A stretch of DNA of 64,000 nt from Enoplolaimus lenunculus (lineage: Eukaryota; Nematoda; Enoplea; Enoplida; Thoracostomopsidae). The notes below the pieces were generated by a model that ran no database searches, was not told the DNA's origin, and saw only the letters and a list, made by a program, of their open reading frames with translations. Positions 46,801 to 58,621 of the stretch are shown one piece after another (the stretch's first letter is position 1; each line of letters begins with the position of its first letter). The position numbers and the translations under genes were made by a program. The stretch covers positions 124,001-188,000 of the forward strand of contig JASANG010003904.1 in NCBI GenBank assembly GCA_030248215.1. Direction: 5' to 3'.

Positions 46801-49800
46801 TGACTTACGCGCAAAAGTATGCTTATACTACTGTTATGGCCCTGTGCTATAGTCCCAAAATTTGGGAAAGAGGTAGATGTCAACTATAAAGAGCATTGTT
46901 AAATCAGTGAAAATGGTTTTAGTTTCACGGATCGAGGTCACAACTGAACCCATACGCACTGAATTGATCAGTCATACCTGGAATACGCAAAGAACCGTTG
47001 CAACGAAACCTACAATTGCATGAGACTGATTGTAGCTTCCGATCTGAAACAAAATTTGACGTAATCGCCACATAATCCTTCAAACCGAAGCTTGAAATCT
47101 TTGAATGCACCAAGTGGAGTACCGCATACTAATTACCCTTTCTCACATGAATATTATGTTCAATTTGAAATGAGATGTAATTTCAAAGTAAGATTCGATC
47201 CCCAGTCTAACGGATGGGAGGCGTTTACGATGATCACTGAGCTATAGGAGCTTGACGCTCAGGCCCGAGTAGGCTCTCACGTCTTGTGGAGATTTTGCAC
47301 TGCGCATATATGTTATAAATGTTACACACTGTTCACAGTTGCTCGTACATTATTGTATTTAGTTGCTCACAGTATACTCTATGAGCGAAAGGGTTAATAA
47401 GATACAATCAGAAACGTGCACAAATTTTGGGAAGACTCGAACTACGGTATATTTACAGGCCAGTAGAATAAACCATTCGATGTCGGGATAAACGGTTGAT
47501 TTATATTGCAAAACAAGGTTTGTGCAAACAATTGCATGAAATTATTTTGAACCTTGGGTTTGTTTCTGTTTATCTTCCGCCAACCGGCGTTTGTTGATCA
47601 AAAATCGTCGCATTTTCAAAATTTTTTGCATATTTGAGCTCTTTTCTCTTAATCATTTCACACGTAAATTTGAGGTTTTGATCAATTCCTAAGGTAACGA
47701 AGTGCCCGGTCTTGGAATCCAAAATTTTTTGTCAACAAGTAAGACTAGATAATATGTTGTTGTTAATGTGGTCCAATTTATGCTGCCTACATAGTACTTT
47801 TTCGACGGATTGCTTAGCGCTTTATTTGAGTTGCCGTGGACGTATATTTATAACCGCTGAACCGTAACTTTGAAGCAAAAGTTACACCACAAAATGCAAA
47901 TAAATTGTAAAATACCTACAGACCCCCGGAAATGTGAAAAATAACCCTAAAATCTTAATCTACCATATCCGTCAATTCAAAGGCAATATTTTAAATTTTC
48001 GTTAAATTTTGCCATAAAACTCGTGTTGCGCTGACCCAGGGTTAACACAAGCCCACACACATAACAATAATGTCGGTTGTAAATAGAAGTATATATTGTA
48101 AAATTTTGCGTTGACCCAAACTCAACGTGTGTCACAAATTACTCTGTGATACACGTTGAGGTAGGGTCAAGAGAAATTTGGCGTATACGTAGGATTAACG
48201 CGTGGCAGGCGTTGTAAAAAGTGCTGACCCTACCTCAACGAGTGGCAGAGACCATTCGTTGAGGTAGGGTCAACGGAATATTTTCATTGACGTAGGGTCA
48301 AGGATCACTCGTTAATCCTGGGATAGGACACACTTAGTGGACAGGCCAAATTTTATAATGTTGAACACCGCACAATTTGTCCAGCTTTTTCACAAAAATC
48401 TTCCTCGATGATAAAAAAGGAGCGATCATTGCGTGACCTTAAAATCGAATTTTTCAAGCATTCAATTTTGGGTATGAAATTATTAGCGAAGGTCATGTGA
48501 AGCTCAAATATGTAAAAAAATCTCGAAATTAGACCACTTTTATACAAACAACAATTGGCAGGGGGATAACCAAAAATACCTCAAAATCGAACCGTTTGTA
48601 TCTGAACATTACAATAATCCTAGCTCAATCATTTTGTAAGCTTAAAACTGCTTGTTGCCTAAGAAGACAGCCCGTGCAAACGTTACCGGATCATCAATCC
48701 ATTGCTGTTTGGCGACAAAAATTAAAATGAATGCAACAACGCATAAAAATACGCCAATAAAGTTGAGCGTTCGATGCATCTGAAAAACAATAAGAAACCA
48801 ATTTTATACGAAATATAAATCTATATATCTTTATAGTTAACTCGGCCAATGTTACTTTTAGGGCCGTAACAGTAGATTAAACATATTCCTAAGCCTAAGA
48901 ATAAGCCTAAGCGTTGCAAAAGCGTATTAAGTCTAAGCAAAAAAATGTAGTCTAGAACGTAAGCCTACTCTTTTACAGACCCACCAGAAGCCAGGAAGGT
49001 CCTAAAAGTAACATGGGCCGGTGACGCTAATCTCGTCGTATGTTGCCGTACGGTGCCACAGGTCAAAAAATTCCGAGTTGGTCGATGATGCATTTTTGAA
49101 ATTAGATAGTTTTAAGTTAAGAATAATCAAGAGTGCATGATGCAAGAGTATGCAACTGTTGGGGTTCAGAATGGTACAAAATGTACCCGGCACGCATTGC
49201 GTTTTTAACCGACCCCCTTATTTAGAGGGGGTGCAACCTGTGCGAAACAGAGCTGCAGGCTACCAGAGGGTACCCGTGGGACGTGTAAGAATATGTTGAC
49301 GCGGGTTTACCTGAGGGTAAAGAATTGCAAAGTGCGGATAACAATTTGTTACTCATAATCTACTTAAAAAATTTTAGTGGCAGCAAACTGCGTACTGCTA
49401 CGGATTCGATGGTTTAGAGCGTCTAAACGCATTTATATCGGAAACTTCCTAAATTTGGTTTAAGTTTTACATGTGTTCGGTCGCTATTGCGTCAATCGAA
49501 GTAAGGCTCTCAAAGGCGGCGAGAGCCCCCTCAAGGGTAGGAAGCGCTGACCTCGGCAGTGAGCCAAACAAACAGATTGGATTTCAGAATTCATTTAATA
49601 TTAGTTTAAGCGATAATTTTCTGATTTCAGATAGTCTGCCACCATTCACAAATGGAACATGCCACATGTTTCGTCCCGGCCTGACATCCAGAGCAGTCGG
49701 CTAAAGAAGGTGACCCACAAACGCTCAATCCTATGACCCTGGTTTGACCCGAGGCCAAGAATTTCTTCTCGTCCCACGTGAATCTGGTTTGATTAGCCAA

Positions 49801-52800
49801 GACCTTCGTATGCCACAACCCGGATACGGAACTATACAAAAAAAACAAGGAGTTTGATTAAGGGTTATTGCATGTGACAGCGACCTCTTACTCAAAAACG
49901 CAACACCCGGTGGTTACAAGCTTTATAATATACCACAAGATACCAATTGCTCCAAGAATTGTATTCCAAGCAAAAAACATAGTGCCCTTCGAAGTTTTGC
50001 TTACCATGAACCATAGCTTTACCCCGCATGAAGTTTTAGTTGGCCACATTGACTTGAAGTATCGGGCGAACAGAATTGCAATTGGAACAAATAGAAGCCA
50101 AGCAAATATCATCAAAATGCCTAAAATTAGCTTAATTGCCTGACAAAGATACAACAAAACAAAGTAAAAAATTGGAAATCCATAAATTCAATCCCGTAGT
50201 TGCTGAAAATTTTTTAAAATAAATTTTGCCAGTCATACCGAGTATCACGACAATTCGTCGCCCGACAGCTCGTCGGCCCACAACTTGTTATTCGAAACCT
50301 CGACAACTCGGCAACTTGTCGCTCATCATTATGCTCAGGCTTTGACTTAAGTCTAAGATTATGCTTAGGCTGACGACACTATCGGGCCACAAGTTGTCGG
50401 GCGACGATTGACGTAGATTCATCTTAGCGTATTTGTTAACATAAATTTAAGCAATAATTTTATCTTAAGGTCGTTGCTTCTAAATATTTTCAAACCGGCG
50501 TGCAAATTTTTGTACTTTTTCAAACAATTTTAAGTTTTAAACTTAGGTTGAGAAATATTTTTAAACAACTTAAACTTTTGTAAAAGTACAAAAAGCAAAC
50601 ACTCCGGTGTAAGATTATTTAGAAGCAATGAAATAGTTTTAAGTAACTTAGAATTCAAGTTCGTTTTAGGTTAAGGGATCAACCCCGATTCCTCTTTTTT
50701 GGGCAGGGATTCTAGGAGCCTTTTTGTTGTTAGTGAGACAAGCAACGCCATTCAAAATTTATGCAGACCGCAACCCCGTTCTTTCAAAAATCATGGCTAT
50801 GCCCCTGTTTAAAACATAGTTGCTGGCTAAGTATCGACACATATTTGAAAATAGCGTTTCAACAACACGTGAGGACAGAACCAATGGTGCCATGTGAAAA
50901 CCCCGTAAGGATCGAGATTCTTCAATACGAATTGGACATTCGTTCGATTGTAATACAGAAAATATAATTAATGATTTAATAAAGTTATGATAAAGCCCAC
51001 ATTTTGGTCGATTTATTGATGTCCAATTCGACCCACCATTCGTGCCATACCGTGAGTCTGAACGAGAATTAATCTAACGCGACACGTGACAATTCCACAA
51101 TCCTGAGCGACTGACAGCGATTCTCGCGTTGGTGTTGCAGCGACGCTGATTTTTTGCGCAGTTACTGGCGGTGTTACAGGGTGTTTGAGTAGAGTGCCGT
51201 CTGAAATTTTAAATAAAAACTAAATCATTTATCATAGTGCTCTGGTTAGAATATATTGAAATAAAATTGGCTAAGATGTCGAAAATATGGCCATCGGCAC
51301 ATAAAGGCTGATAATAGTTCACATTTTTTTCAAATAGTTAAAAGAAGTGATATGAATTGCACTGCTTATCTGGTTCTAGACGTTTTTAGCCAACTTTTGA
51401 GTTCACTTTGAAAATGTTATTGTTTCAGATTTATAACGAATTGAACAAGCTTACTTGAAAAAACCATAAATATAAATTGTCGGTTGAAGGCAAGTACAAA
51501 TTTAGGGAGGCACCGGCATCTATGCATAACGCAATGCTGGCTTTTGACACTACACACCATTTTCAAAATTTTTTCAGATTTTTATATTACCACAGGTCAG
51601 AGTTAGGCTAACGTTCAACGCCTTCCGCCACCTGCACGACAAGTATACCCCAAAACTGGGAACATACCACCAATAAACGCCGAAACCCTTTTCGACCACG
51701 ATATCCTGCCGGTACGTTTTTTACAACTGTTTACAATACTTACAGAAGTGACTGTCGGTAAAAATTCTACAAAGCCAATACCTGACGTTGCGTCGCCAGA
51801 CGCTAAAAACAAATAATAGCTGTTGTTAGTTCCGAGGTCAAATTGTTTGCCAAATACCGGCTTTGCTGATCGCGTTTTTCGTTTAAATCGACAATAGTAA
51901 AAGTTGTCGACACGAACACCTTCTGATAATTCAAGCGATCCTTGTTTCTGAAACAAATTTCAAATTAATAAACATGGAGTTTTTTAAAAATATTACGACT
52001 TTATTCATCGCTGAACAGTTTATTGTTTTTGGTAAACACGCGTTTAGAATTGAAACTTAATCTAAGGCGTCCTATCAGCAATTGTAACGTTATTAATACA
52101 CAACAGGTATCATCCCAGGGCGGTTACAGAAATCTCGCAGCAAATCAGGAGCTTAAACGTTGTTTAGCGAAAATTGGTAACAATCAGCACTGGGGCCGGG
52201 CTCGTAGCCAACGGGGGCCAGGGCGGCTCAGTCGCCCCATGGAAAAATGTTGACCACTCTAGAAAATTATCAACCTTGCTTGTAAATCAACGAAAACCTT
52301 TATATGCCCACCTGAAAATTTTTAGCCCCCAGTAGCACGGTGAGCTGGCTACGGGCCTGACTTAAGCGCAGCAGCTGATTCAAATACGAGGAAAACCTTA
52401 TACGAGAAAGCGACGTGTGTAATAATGGAAGAAACCTCCTAAGCAAAGTGAGCAAAGAATCAAGCTTAACTTTAACATAATTGTGTTCCGGTTTCATTTC
52501 AGATTCGAAGCCGAAATAGCCACAAGTTCAAGCGTTCTTAACGGTGAGTTCAAAAATTGAGAAGCTGCATTACGTAGCGGTTTGGTTTGGTATCAACAGC
52601 TTACTTCATCATCAATATTCAGATTGCGTTTGCCATCGTTGTACGAATCTTTGAGCGAAATATAGTCGTTTGATGGACTCCAAATACAAGCAGTGACTAA
52701 ATCATCGCCCTGAAACCATAAATGATATAAAGGTGTACTGCAGAAGTATGGGTGCTTTTCATGCGAAAAGCACTAGAATTTATAATTTCAAAATGCCACG

Positions 52801-55800
52801 GTGATTTACACACAAAACAGTATTTCTGAATTTGTTCAGAAAAGTAGTTGTTGTGGCAAATCTGAAAAGTTTTCCTAGTATTTAAAACAATTTTTCTAAC
52901 AATAACTGGAAAACGTTTTATTTTCAGACTTTATTTCAAAACATTTTTGAAAACTTTTCTGTTATAACAGAAATACTTTTCAAGTGCACCTTGCTAATCA
53001 TACACCTTAAATGTAAAAAATTTTTACTTAAATACCAGAAATATTATTTTGAGTGCACTTTGAAACCGATCGAGTGAGTGAACTTAAACTAGTATGAGCT
53101 TTGCAGTTGGTTTAGCCAGTATTGTTGGTATTGAAAAGTTTAAGCTGGATATAAAGATGTGCAATCTTACCATCAGTTTGTCATCTGAAAAACCAACCGC
53201 AACATATTTAGGATCACCAATTCGTAGTGCATTCTGAAACGATAGGAACACAACTAATAAAGTAGTATATACGCACGCCCATATATCGTATTTATTTCCG
53301 CAACAGCGATCAACTATTGACTAAAATTCACCTCATTCGTTTCAATCACCAATTCCGTCACATGATCATAAGAACCGTGTTTTCTACAAAGTAAACAAGC
53401 AAACCAATCAACCAACAAACAAACAAACAAACCAAGAACGGACAGACCCTTAAATTTTAGGCTTCAAATGGTAAAAACCGATCAAAAAGATTTTTCCAAC
53501 AATTAAAGCCCTATTCTAGCCTGTACAAAACGGCCATGAGAACTTGCAGCTATAGCTTGTTACTTACTGCAAGGCTTTACCGAACAAACTTCTAAACTTC
53601 ATCTTGCACATGCAACGTTTGCTGCGAGAACTTGCGGCTACCACTTGCGGTGGCAAGTTTTGTAAAAATTGAGCAAAACTTGCACGCGTAGTTGCAGCTG
53701 CAGGTTTCTCACGGCAAAATTGTGCGCGTCGTGCGTGTCAGCTGTAGCTGCAAGTTCTCGTTGCTAAAACGTTGCACGTCTGAATAGGGCTTAAGAGTAA
53801 CGGCGCTATTCAAACATCACCTGATCAGTTTTCATCGCTAATTCCATATCGATCCGATCCGGGACGGTACTTTTTGCAAACGTAAACAAACTCTCGCAAG
53901 TGTCGCCGTTGCAATTTGAAGGATATTTGATACAGTTCACTCGGCCGGCATCGCAATCGTCCATAAACGATTTGAAACTATTGTCATTAGAAAGTTGTGA
54001 AGTTAGCGTGGGCTAAAATTAATAATTAATTGTAGTTGTAATATATCTCAGATAGATCTGAATGTTGGATCCGGAAATCAAGCAATCTAGAGATGCTAAA
54101 TAAAATGGTTTAGAAATTTCAAAATAAAAAAGCTGAAATCAAGCTTGTTTAGCGAACAAATGTTTATAGTTCTAACTCATTAGCTAAAACAGAAGTACAC
54201 TTTTTAAAGATTTCATTTTGTTTGCTTGAAACACCAATAACAAACTGAAATGTCCTGAGAGAAGTTCAAGAAAACGTATGATTATAATTTGGCAAGAAAT
54301 CTGACGTTGTTGGATGGTGGAAGGCATCAGTTTTTAAAATTTAAAGTTTGACGCTTGCTATACTTAGTAGTTTTTCAAGTGAACTCTATGTAAAAACAAC
54401 AGTTGGTCATTTCAAGATTACGTCGTCGCGTTAAATGGCAGCACGGCTGACAAGGGTTTGGGCTCCTGGACTTACAGATTATATCGAAATTTAAAATATT
54501 ACATATTTTGTGTACCGTAGTGACCCAAATCAGAGGGGGGAATGATATTTATTTGGCCTCTCCAGAGGGTACTCCCCTTGTTATTCGGTTACGGTCTGTG
54601 TTTTATTTTTAACCCACGCTCCGCCACCCCTCGTTACTGATATATATCCGGTACTGCAATTATTCGTTGAAGTAAACGTATTTTGCCTTGTATCAATAGC
54701 TTGAGCGATAATGCAAGGTTAGACTTAGAGATGTTCTTTCAAACAATTTAAGTACGTTTTAAAGTTTCGCATTCAAATGATTTGGTCCTGGAGTCATTTT
54801 GCGCTACAATTAGAGATGATTGACATTTATGAAATCTAATTAGGATTTAGGAACTCTATCCGCTTACGGACTCTTATTAGGGATACGGACTCTTATTGAT
54901 TGGGACTCAAAATGGGGGACCCCTCTTATTACCCTCTCTTATTCGGCTTACTACAGTAGAAACACACCGATGAGCGAAGGTCTTCGTCGAGAAATACTTT
55001 TGTTTTCGAAACAGCTGGGTATGCTGGCGCAGCAGTATCGAGTTCGTGAATTTGAATATTGTTGAAACGATCTAAAAGCCACAATTTAGCATGTGGTGAA
55101 TGGGAAAAAGTGTACATGATCAATATTTCGAAACGTACATAATAGGAACAGAATTTGTTCCAAGAAAATATTTTGAACGCTAAGAGTAGCGTTATACTTG
55201 CCGTGCGGCGCTGTACGTTACCGTTCGCCACCGTCTGTCACCATACGATATCGTACGTGCGTAATTCACGTACGATACTGCACGGTGATGAACGGGCAGC
55301 GGACAGTGACGAACGGCGGCGGATGGTGACGGACAACGACGCACAGAAACAAACGGCGATGGACGACGCTTAAAGAGACGGCCGGGATCGAACGCCATCA
55401 AATGGATAGCGCCACCTGAAGTAAGTAACTGATTTAGCATAGGCATTTAAAGTTTGAGTTTTCAAACGATGTGTTGAAAATTTGAAACCACCTCAGTAGG
55501 CGTACTTGAACTCACTTGCTATACGCCCAACTACCAGAAATAAATAGTAAGGCTTGTCTAACGGGAATATTTTGTCCTTCAACTGGTCAGGTAGTTCCGG
55601 TGAAATTAGTTGCTCATATTCGCAAGTGAACACACCGTTTTGGGCACTAGTTGAAACACCCGAGTACAGATTCGACGGCTGAAATATGGCAAAACATGTT
55701 CAAAATCGAATCTACTTGTATCAGGGAACAGTAGAAGAGTGCCTGCAGTTTTTTTGAGCAAAGCCAGATGTGTAAAAGACTTACGACTTTAGTCAGGACG

Positions 55801-58399
55801 AGAACTTTTGCACGGCAAAACTGTTTCGTTTACGGCATCAGAGACTACCATGGACCGCTCAGACAAAGCGGCTAAGGGAATCTTTATACTTTACTATGCC
55901 AAACACCACCGCGGGTCACCTACCGCCGCCGTGTGCCGCTATGTATAGCTATCACAAATATAGGCAAAATCTATTTGGTGAAACTTTAATAAACATTTTA
56001 CCGCACGGCGGGCCAGCGCCCGGCGCCTATAGCGCAATATTAATATAACAAAAGATTCTCAATCATTAACAATTGCTGTATACATTTTAAGGGTTAATGG
56101 TTTCAACGTCGAAGGGACAACAAAACGAGTGAGAAGCCAAACGCAATTTTAGCACTAAATCTTGATACTAAATTTTGAATATGAAAATCTAAAAGGGTCG
56201 CCTACCCGCCATCTCTCTGCCGCACTCGCGAACGAGACACAATCTGTTATAGTCGTGCGTTGGTGGTAGTTGATTCGCATTATGTCACTCGAGGTTTAAC
56301 TCAAAGCTTGAATGGTAAGAGTTGTGTCAGAATAGCTGTTTCGTGAGAAAAAACTAACTGGCAAATTACTTTAAACAAATTCATAAACTGACTAATTCGC
56401 TAATTTAAAACCAAACTTAATTGATCAAATTATTTCCCATCTTGGCAGATCGACTCACCACATCGTTCAATACGTCATTGTATGTCCCTGGGTTATAAGT
56501 TGCGATTACATCTTGTGCTCCGTTGCCCAAACTGCGACACGCGGTCACAAAATCGTCACCCTGCAAAAATGCGAAACTTCGATGATATGTCAAATATCAA
56601 CATCAGTAAATAAACATTATAAAATTGGAAACAGCTTTCATGAATTAAAATTTAACATTAAAATTTTATATAAACACAGTCGGCACGATTTAATATTGAT
56701 GGCGATATGAGCACAATGTACACCGAGAGTGTACTGTTCTAAAGAAACCGGTCGTGCCGCAACCACAGAAACCAAAGGGCTAAGCCTTACATGGCAGAAT
56801 TTGTCACCCCTAGAAAGTTTATTGGTACAGTAGCAGAGCAAGTCATATGCGAAAAATGTACTGAATGTTGAGCGTCAGCATTCACTAGTTCGAAAGTGAC
56901 AAAACCTATCATTAACTGCTCGTGCGAGCAACACACATTTAAGAATATGGATTTTGGCTGTATTTACACTGCTGTTTTGAGACAAAATAATCGTTGACAT
57001 TTCAGGATCAGTAAGTTTCCTATGGAGACTTTCGCAGATATATTCCAAACGTCACCATTGAGCAACCTACTGGGCAACAAGGGCTGAAACATACCAAGAC
57101 CCGGCCAATGTAAAGAACAGGGGCGGAACAGTATTATAAGTATATTCCTAAGCCTAAGCCTAAGCCTAAGCGTAAGAATGAGTAAATTTTTAAGCCTAAA
57201 CCTAAGTCTAAGCCTAAGCCAAGCAAAAAAATTAGTCTAAAGCTTACACTTACTCTTTTCTAGCCCCACAGAAAAACGTTCCGCCGCTAATCTTTACATG
57301 GGCTCAAGACCCTATACCATTTAGGAAATAAAATTGAGCTATGCCACTGACTTACCATGTTGGTATCTTTGGACAATCCTAGCGCAACATACACTCGCTG
57401 ATCGATCGGATTCTCTCCAATTCGTCGACCAAGTTGAAACCGTACGCGATTCGATGATGCACGTTGATACGTTGCGACTGCAACGCAACTTGACCACGAG
57501 TTGCAACCCTCAGGAGCACGAAAGCACCGTATCGATTTATCGCCCGGCGAGTCACATTGTGACAGATCGATTTGAGCTGATACTGAGTAGACCTTTAATA
57601 GTCCAAGAAATAACTTATTCCTTCATCTGAATTCCTTCCCCTTATAACCTACATTATTTTAACCCCCTATAACATTCTGTCTGCCATTATATTCGTTCCA
57701 CCTTTAAGATATAATGTTAAATTCCTATAATCTTTCCGCAATAATATTTCTTAACTTCTCCTGTTGTTATATATCTTTCACACTTATAATATAGCTTGTC
57801 TGAAATGGAGTTTGAACAAACGCGCACTAATTATTAATAATCAAATTAATAAGCCAAAATTTTTCGTTAAATTTAAACAAAAATAAAAATAGTAATCTAA
57901 GGCGTAATGGCAGAAGCTTAGAGGCCATCGCGCTCAACAGTATCAATAACTGTATTATAGTGACCCGAATAATAGAAGTGCCTCCAATCATTTGAACAGC
58001 ACACCTTTAGCTTATGCCTGTCATATTCTTTAATTTAATTTCATTACTTTCAGAATATACACTACTGTGTGGCAGGATTCAACTCGAGGTTATAAAATAC
58101 CCAACAGAAGGTGAGACAAGTTTTGCCGGAACCACAGGTGGCGATGAATGCACAATAGTTTTCAAGCTTGTTTTTATAAAATCTTCGCGAGTAAAGGTTT
58201 CAAAAATTACTCAAAAGTTACCAGAGGCGGTAAAATGCCGAACATAATGAAGAGGCGCAAGCAACACTTGGACGTCAGAGGTTTCGTACAAAAAATTTCC
58301 GTATTCAGTTGAATTGTAGTTAACACTACGTTTCATTGTTCGACTTACTTTAACGGTCAAAAGAATAATACTTGTCAATGATAATCGAACGATAATCAT
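43879..58399 (-). CDS. DOMON-DOMON-cytochrome b561 membrane protein, ferric-chelate-reductase (FRRS1/SDR2)-like
   Basis: A predicted trans-membrane electron carrier using ascorbate or ferric iron. Exons: 58399-58349, 57592-57356, 56560-56459, 55678-55516, 55071-54968, 54012-53816, 53383-53332, 53233-53171, 52709-52605, 51947-51740, 51200-51051, 50120-50005, 48779-48687, 47043-46978, 46310-46211, 45774-45616, 45058-44943, 43974-43879. The sum is 726 codens in continuous phase. The signal peptide ends near VYSVSA. Two DOMON domains repeat the pattern YVA(L/V)G(F/L)S-D--MGDD-VTAC and PYYLFL/SYYLFL. The b561 core has four candidate haem histidines: THGILM, MHRTLN, SHAIVG and WIHRIAG. After the fifth helix comes a Tyr/Pro/Gln-rich segment (YQYDQYGRPV) and a final helix (ILALFTAMAIGISISIATY). 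There is no Reeler domain. The donors at 53816 and 51740 were chosen by phase. The ATG at 58399 leads straight into the hydrophobic core; another in-frame ATG lies at 58432. Confidence 0.9.
45250..45462. mobile_element. hAT-like family C element, degenerate
   Basis: The right end reads GATATCCTGTTACACCCTG. The interior TTTCTATAACGGAAAAG and CGAATAGTAAAAATAAC match the family. The left end is lost. It lies in an intron of the reductase gene. Confidence 0.5.
45797..45945. repeat. 10-bp minisatellite (CACCGTCTGT), about 15 units
   Basis: Uninterrupted 10-base units show only single-base variants (CAGCGTCTGT, CACCGTTTGT). The array lies 23 bases from the acceptor of the exon beginning at 45774, so it abuts the 3' end of that reductase intron. 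Confidence 0.95.
46346..46689. mobile_element. MITE with CTTGCA/TGCAAG interior (GCCCTGTTCACACGTGC ends)
   Basis: The ends GCCCTGTTCACACGTGCAAG and CTTGCACATGTGAATGGGGC are inverted. The interior is saturated with TGCAAGTT and GCAGCTGCAA words. Related copies are at 53507-53791 and 59215-59820. It lies in a reductase intron. Confidence 0.7.
47136..47393 (-). mobile_element. TTAA-flanked piggyBac-like MITE with tRNA-like promoter, copy P3
   Basis: The right flank is TTAA and the left ATTA. The ends are CCCTTTCTCACATGAATATT and, in complement, CCCTTTCGCTCATAG. On the minus strand box A is TAGCTCAGTGA and box B GATCGAATCTT, so the promoter is partly decayed. It lies in a reductase intron. Confidence 0.78.
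48035..48330. repeat. foldback repeat built on GTTGAGGTAGGGTCAA
   Basis: The word occurs five times in alternating orientation (near 48110, 48153, 48222, 48260 and 48285), with GTTAATCC/GGGTTAAC near the edges. The stretch could fold into several hairpins. It lies in a reductase intron. Confidence 0.7.
48844..49019. mobile_element. hAT-like MITE, TTAGGC family, copy T5
   Basis: The ends GGCCAATGTTACTTTTAGGG and TCCTAAAAGTAACATGGGCC form a nearly perfect inverted repeat of about 22 bases. The flanking 8-mers GTTAACTC and GGTGACGC match only 5/8, so it is an older insertion. It lies in a reductase intron. Confidence 0.8.
49531..49880 (+). pseudogene. broken inverted copy of anoctamin exon 2 and its upstream intron end
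   Basis: The translation SLPPFTNGTCHMFRPGL, PTNAQSYDPGLTRG and EFLLVPRESGLISQDLR matches anoctamin exon 2 (37409-36726). The copy starts before the exon: the last 100 or so bases of the upstream intron, including its TTTCAG acceptor, are also present (source about 37515-37150). So it arose by DNA duplication, not from spliced mRNA. It carries an in-frame stop (after TSRAVG) and a frame loss, and similarity fades by 49880. It lies inside an intron of the reductase gene, on the opposite strand to it. Confidence 0.9.
52188..52360. mobile_element. short inverted-repeat element (GGCCCGTAGCCAG ends)
   Basis: GGGCTCGTAGCCAACGGGGG on the left mirrors AGCTGGCTACGGGCCTGA on the right. GC-rich ends frame an AT-rich centre. 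No clear target duplication. It lies in a reductase intron. Confidence 0.45.
53507..53791. mobile_element. MITE with CTTGCA/TGCAAG interior, TAA-flanked
   Basis: The ends AGCCCTATTC and GAATAGGGCT are perfect inverted repeats, and TAA flanks both sides, compatible with a 3-bp TWA target. The interior is full of CTTGCAGCTG words. It lies just downstream of a DOMON exon in the intron that follows it on the minus strand. Confidence 0.75.
54515..54956. mobile_element. mariner-like MITE abutting a splice donor
   Basis: The ends are CCGTAGTGACCCAAATCAGAG and TTATTCGGCTTACTACAG, with TA on both sides (54513-54514 and 54957-54958). Its right end lies within about 10 bases of the donor of the reductase exon 55071-54968. 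Confidence 0.82.
55195..55378. repeat. GC-rich foldback with CACCGTCTGT words
   Basis: CGTACGATATCGTACG and TTCACGTACGATAC sit near the centre, flanked by mirrored CCGT(T/C)CGCCACCGTCTG and its complement forms. It shares the 10-base word of the minisatellite at 45797. It lies in a reductase intron. Confidence 0.55.
57103..57304. mobile_element. hAT-like MITE, TTAGGC family, copy T3
   Basis: The ends GGCCAATGTAAAGAACAGGG and TAATCTTTACATGGGCT are inverted, with the perfect 8-bp duplication CAAGACCC. It lies 51 bases beyond the donor of the first DOMON exon. Confidence 0.9.
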
Positions 58400-58548
58400 A
58401 TTGTTATCAGTCCATTTATTAAAGTTATTCAAGATGTTATACTTTGCTATGTGATATTTAAATCTATCATGTTAATAGAGGAATCACATACATTTAAATA
58501 TTTATAGTTAAGCAGTGCCATATAGAGCCCTTCACGATAATTTTGCTG

Positions 58549-58621
58549 CGGATGCGGTGGGGCTCGAACCCACGACGTACGGATTACCGGTCCGCTGCTC
58601 TAACCACTGAGCTACGCAGCC
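58549..58621 (-). tRNA. tRNA-Thr-like gene or pseudogene, anticodon GGT
   Basis: It folds as a cloverleaf: acceptor GGCTGCG/CGCATCC with one mismatch, D arm with box A TAGCTCAGTGG, anticodon arm GCGGA/TCCGT, and T arm GTGGG-TTCGAGC-CCCAC with box B GGTTCGAGCCC. The rest resembles tRNA-Thr, but the loop CCGGTAA has C at the nearly invariant U33, and the anticodon would be GGT instead of the usual AGT/TGT. There is no clear run of T downstream. It may therefore be a pseudogene or the seed of a SINE. No intron. Confidence 0.7.

Noticed and set aside
49471-49704. Plus-strand ORF as a separate small gene
   Set aside because: Its second half is the broken copy of anoctamin exon 2 with intron sequence read through.
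50005-50139. Apparent loss of the first haem histidine in the b561 core (KLILGILMIFAW)
   Set aside because: That reading uses an acceptor at 50139. The acceptor at 50120 with the GTATGG donor at 51051 fits the phase and restores THGILMIFAW, with all four histidines present.
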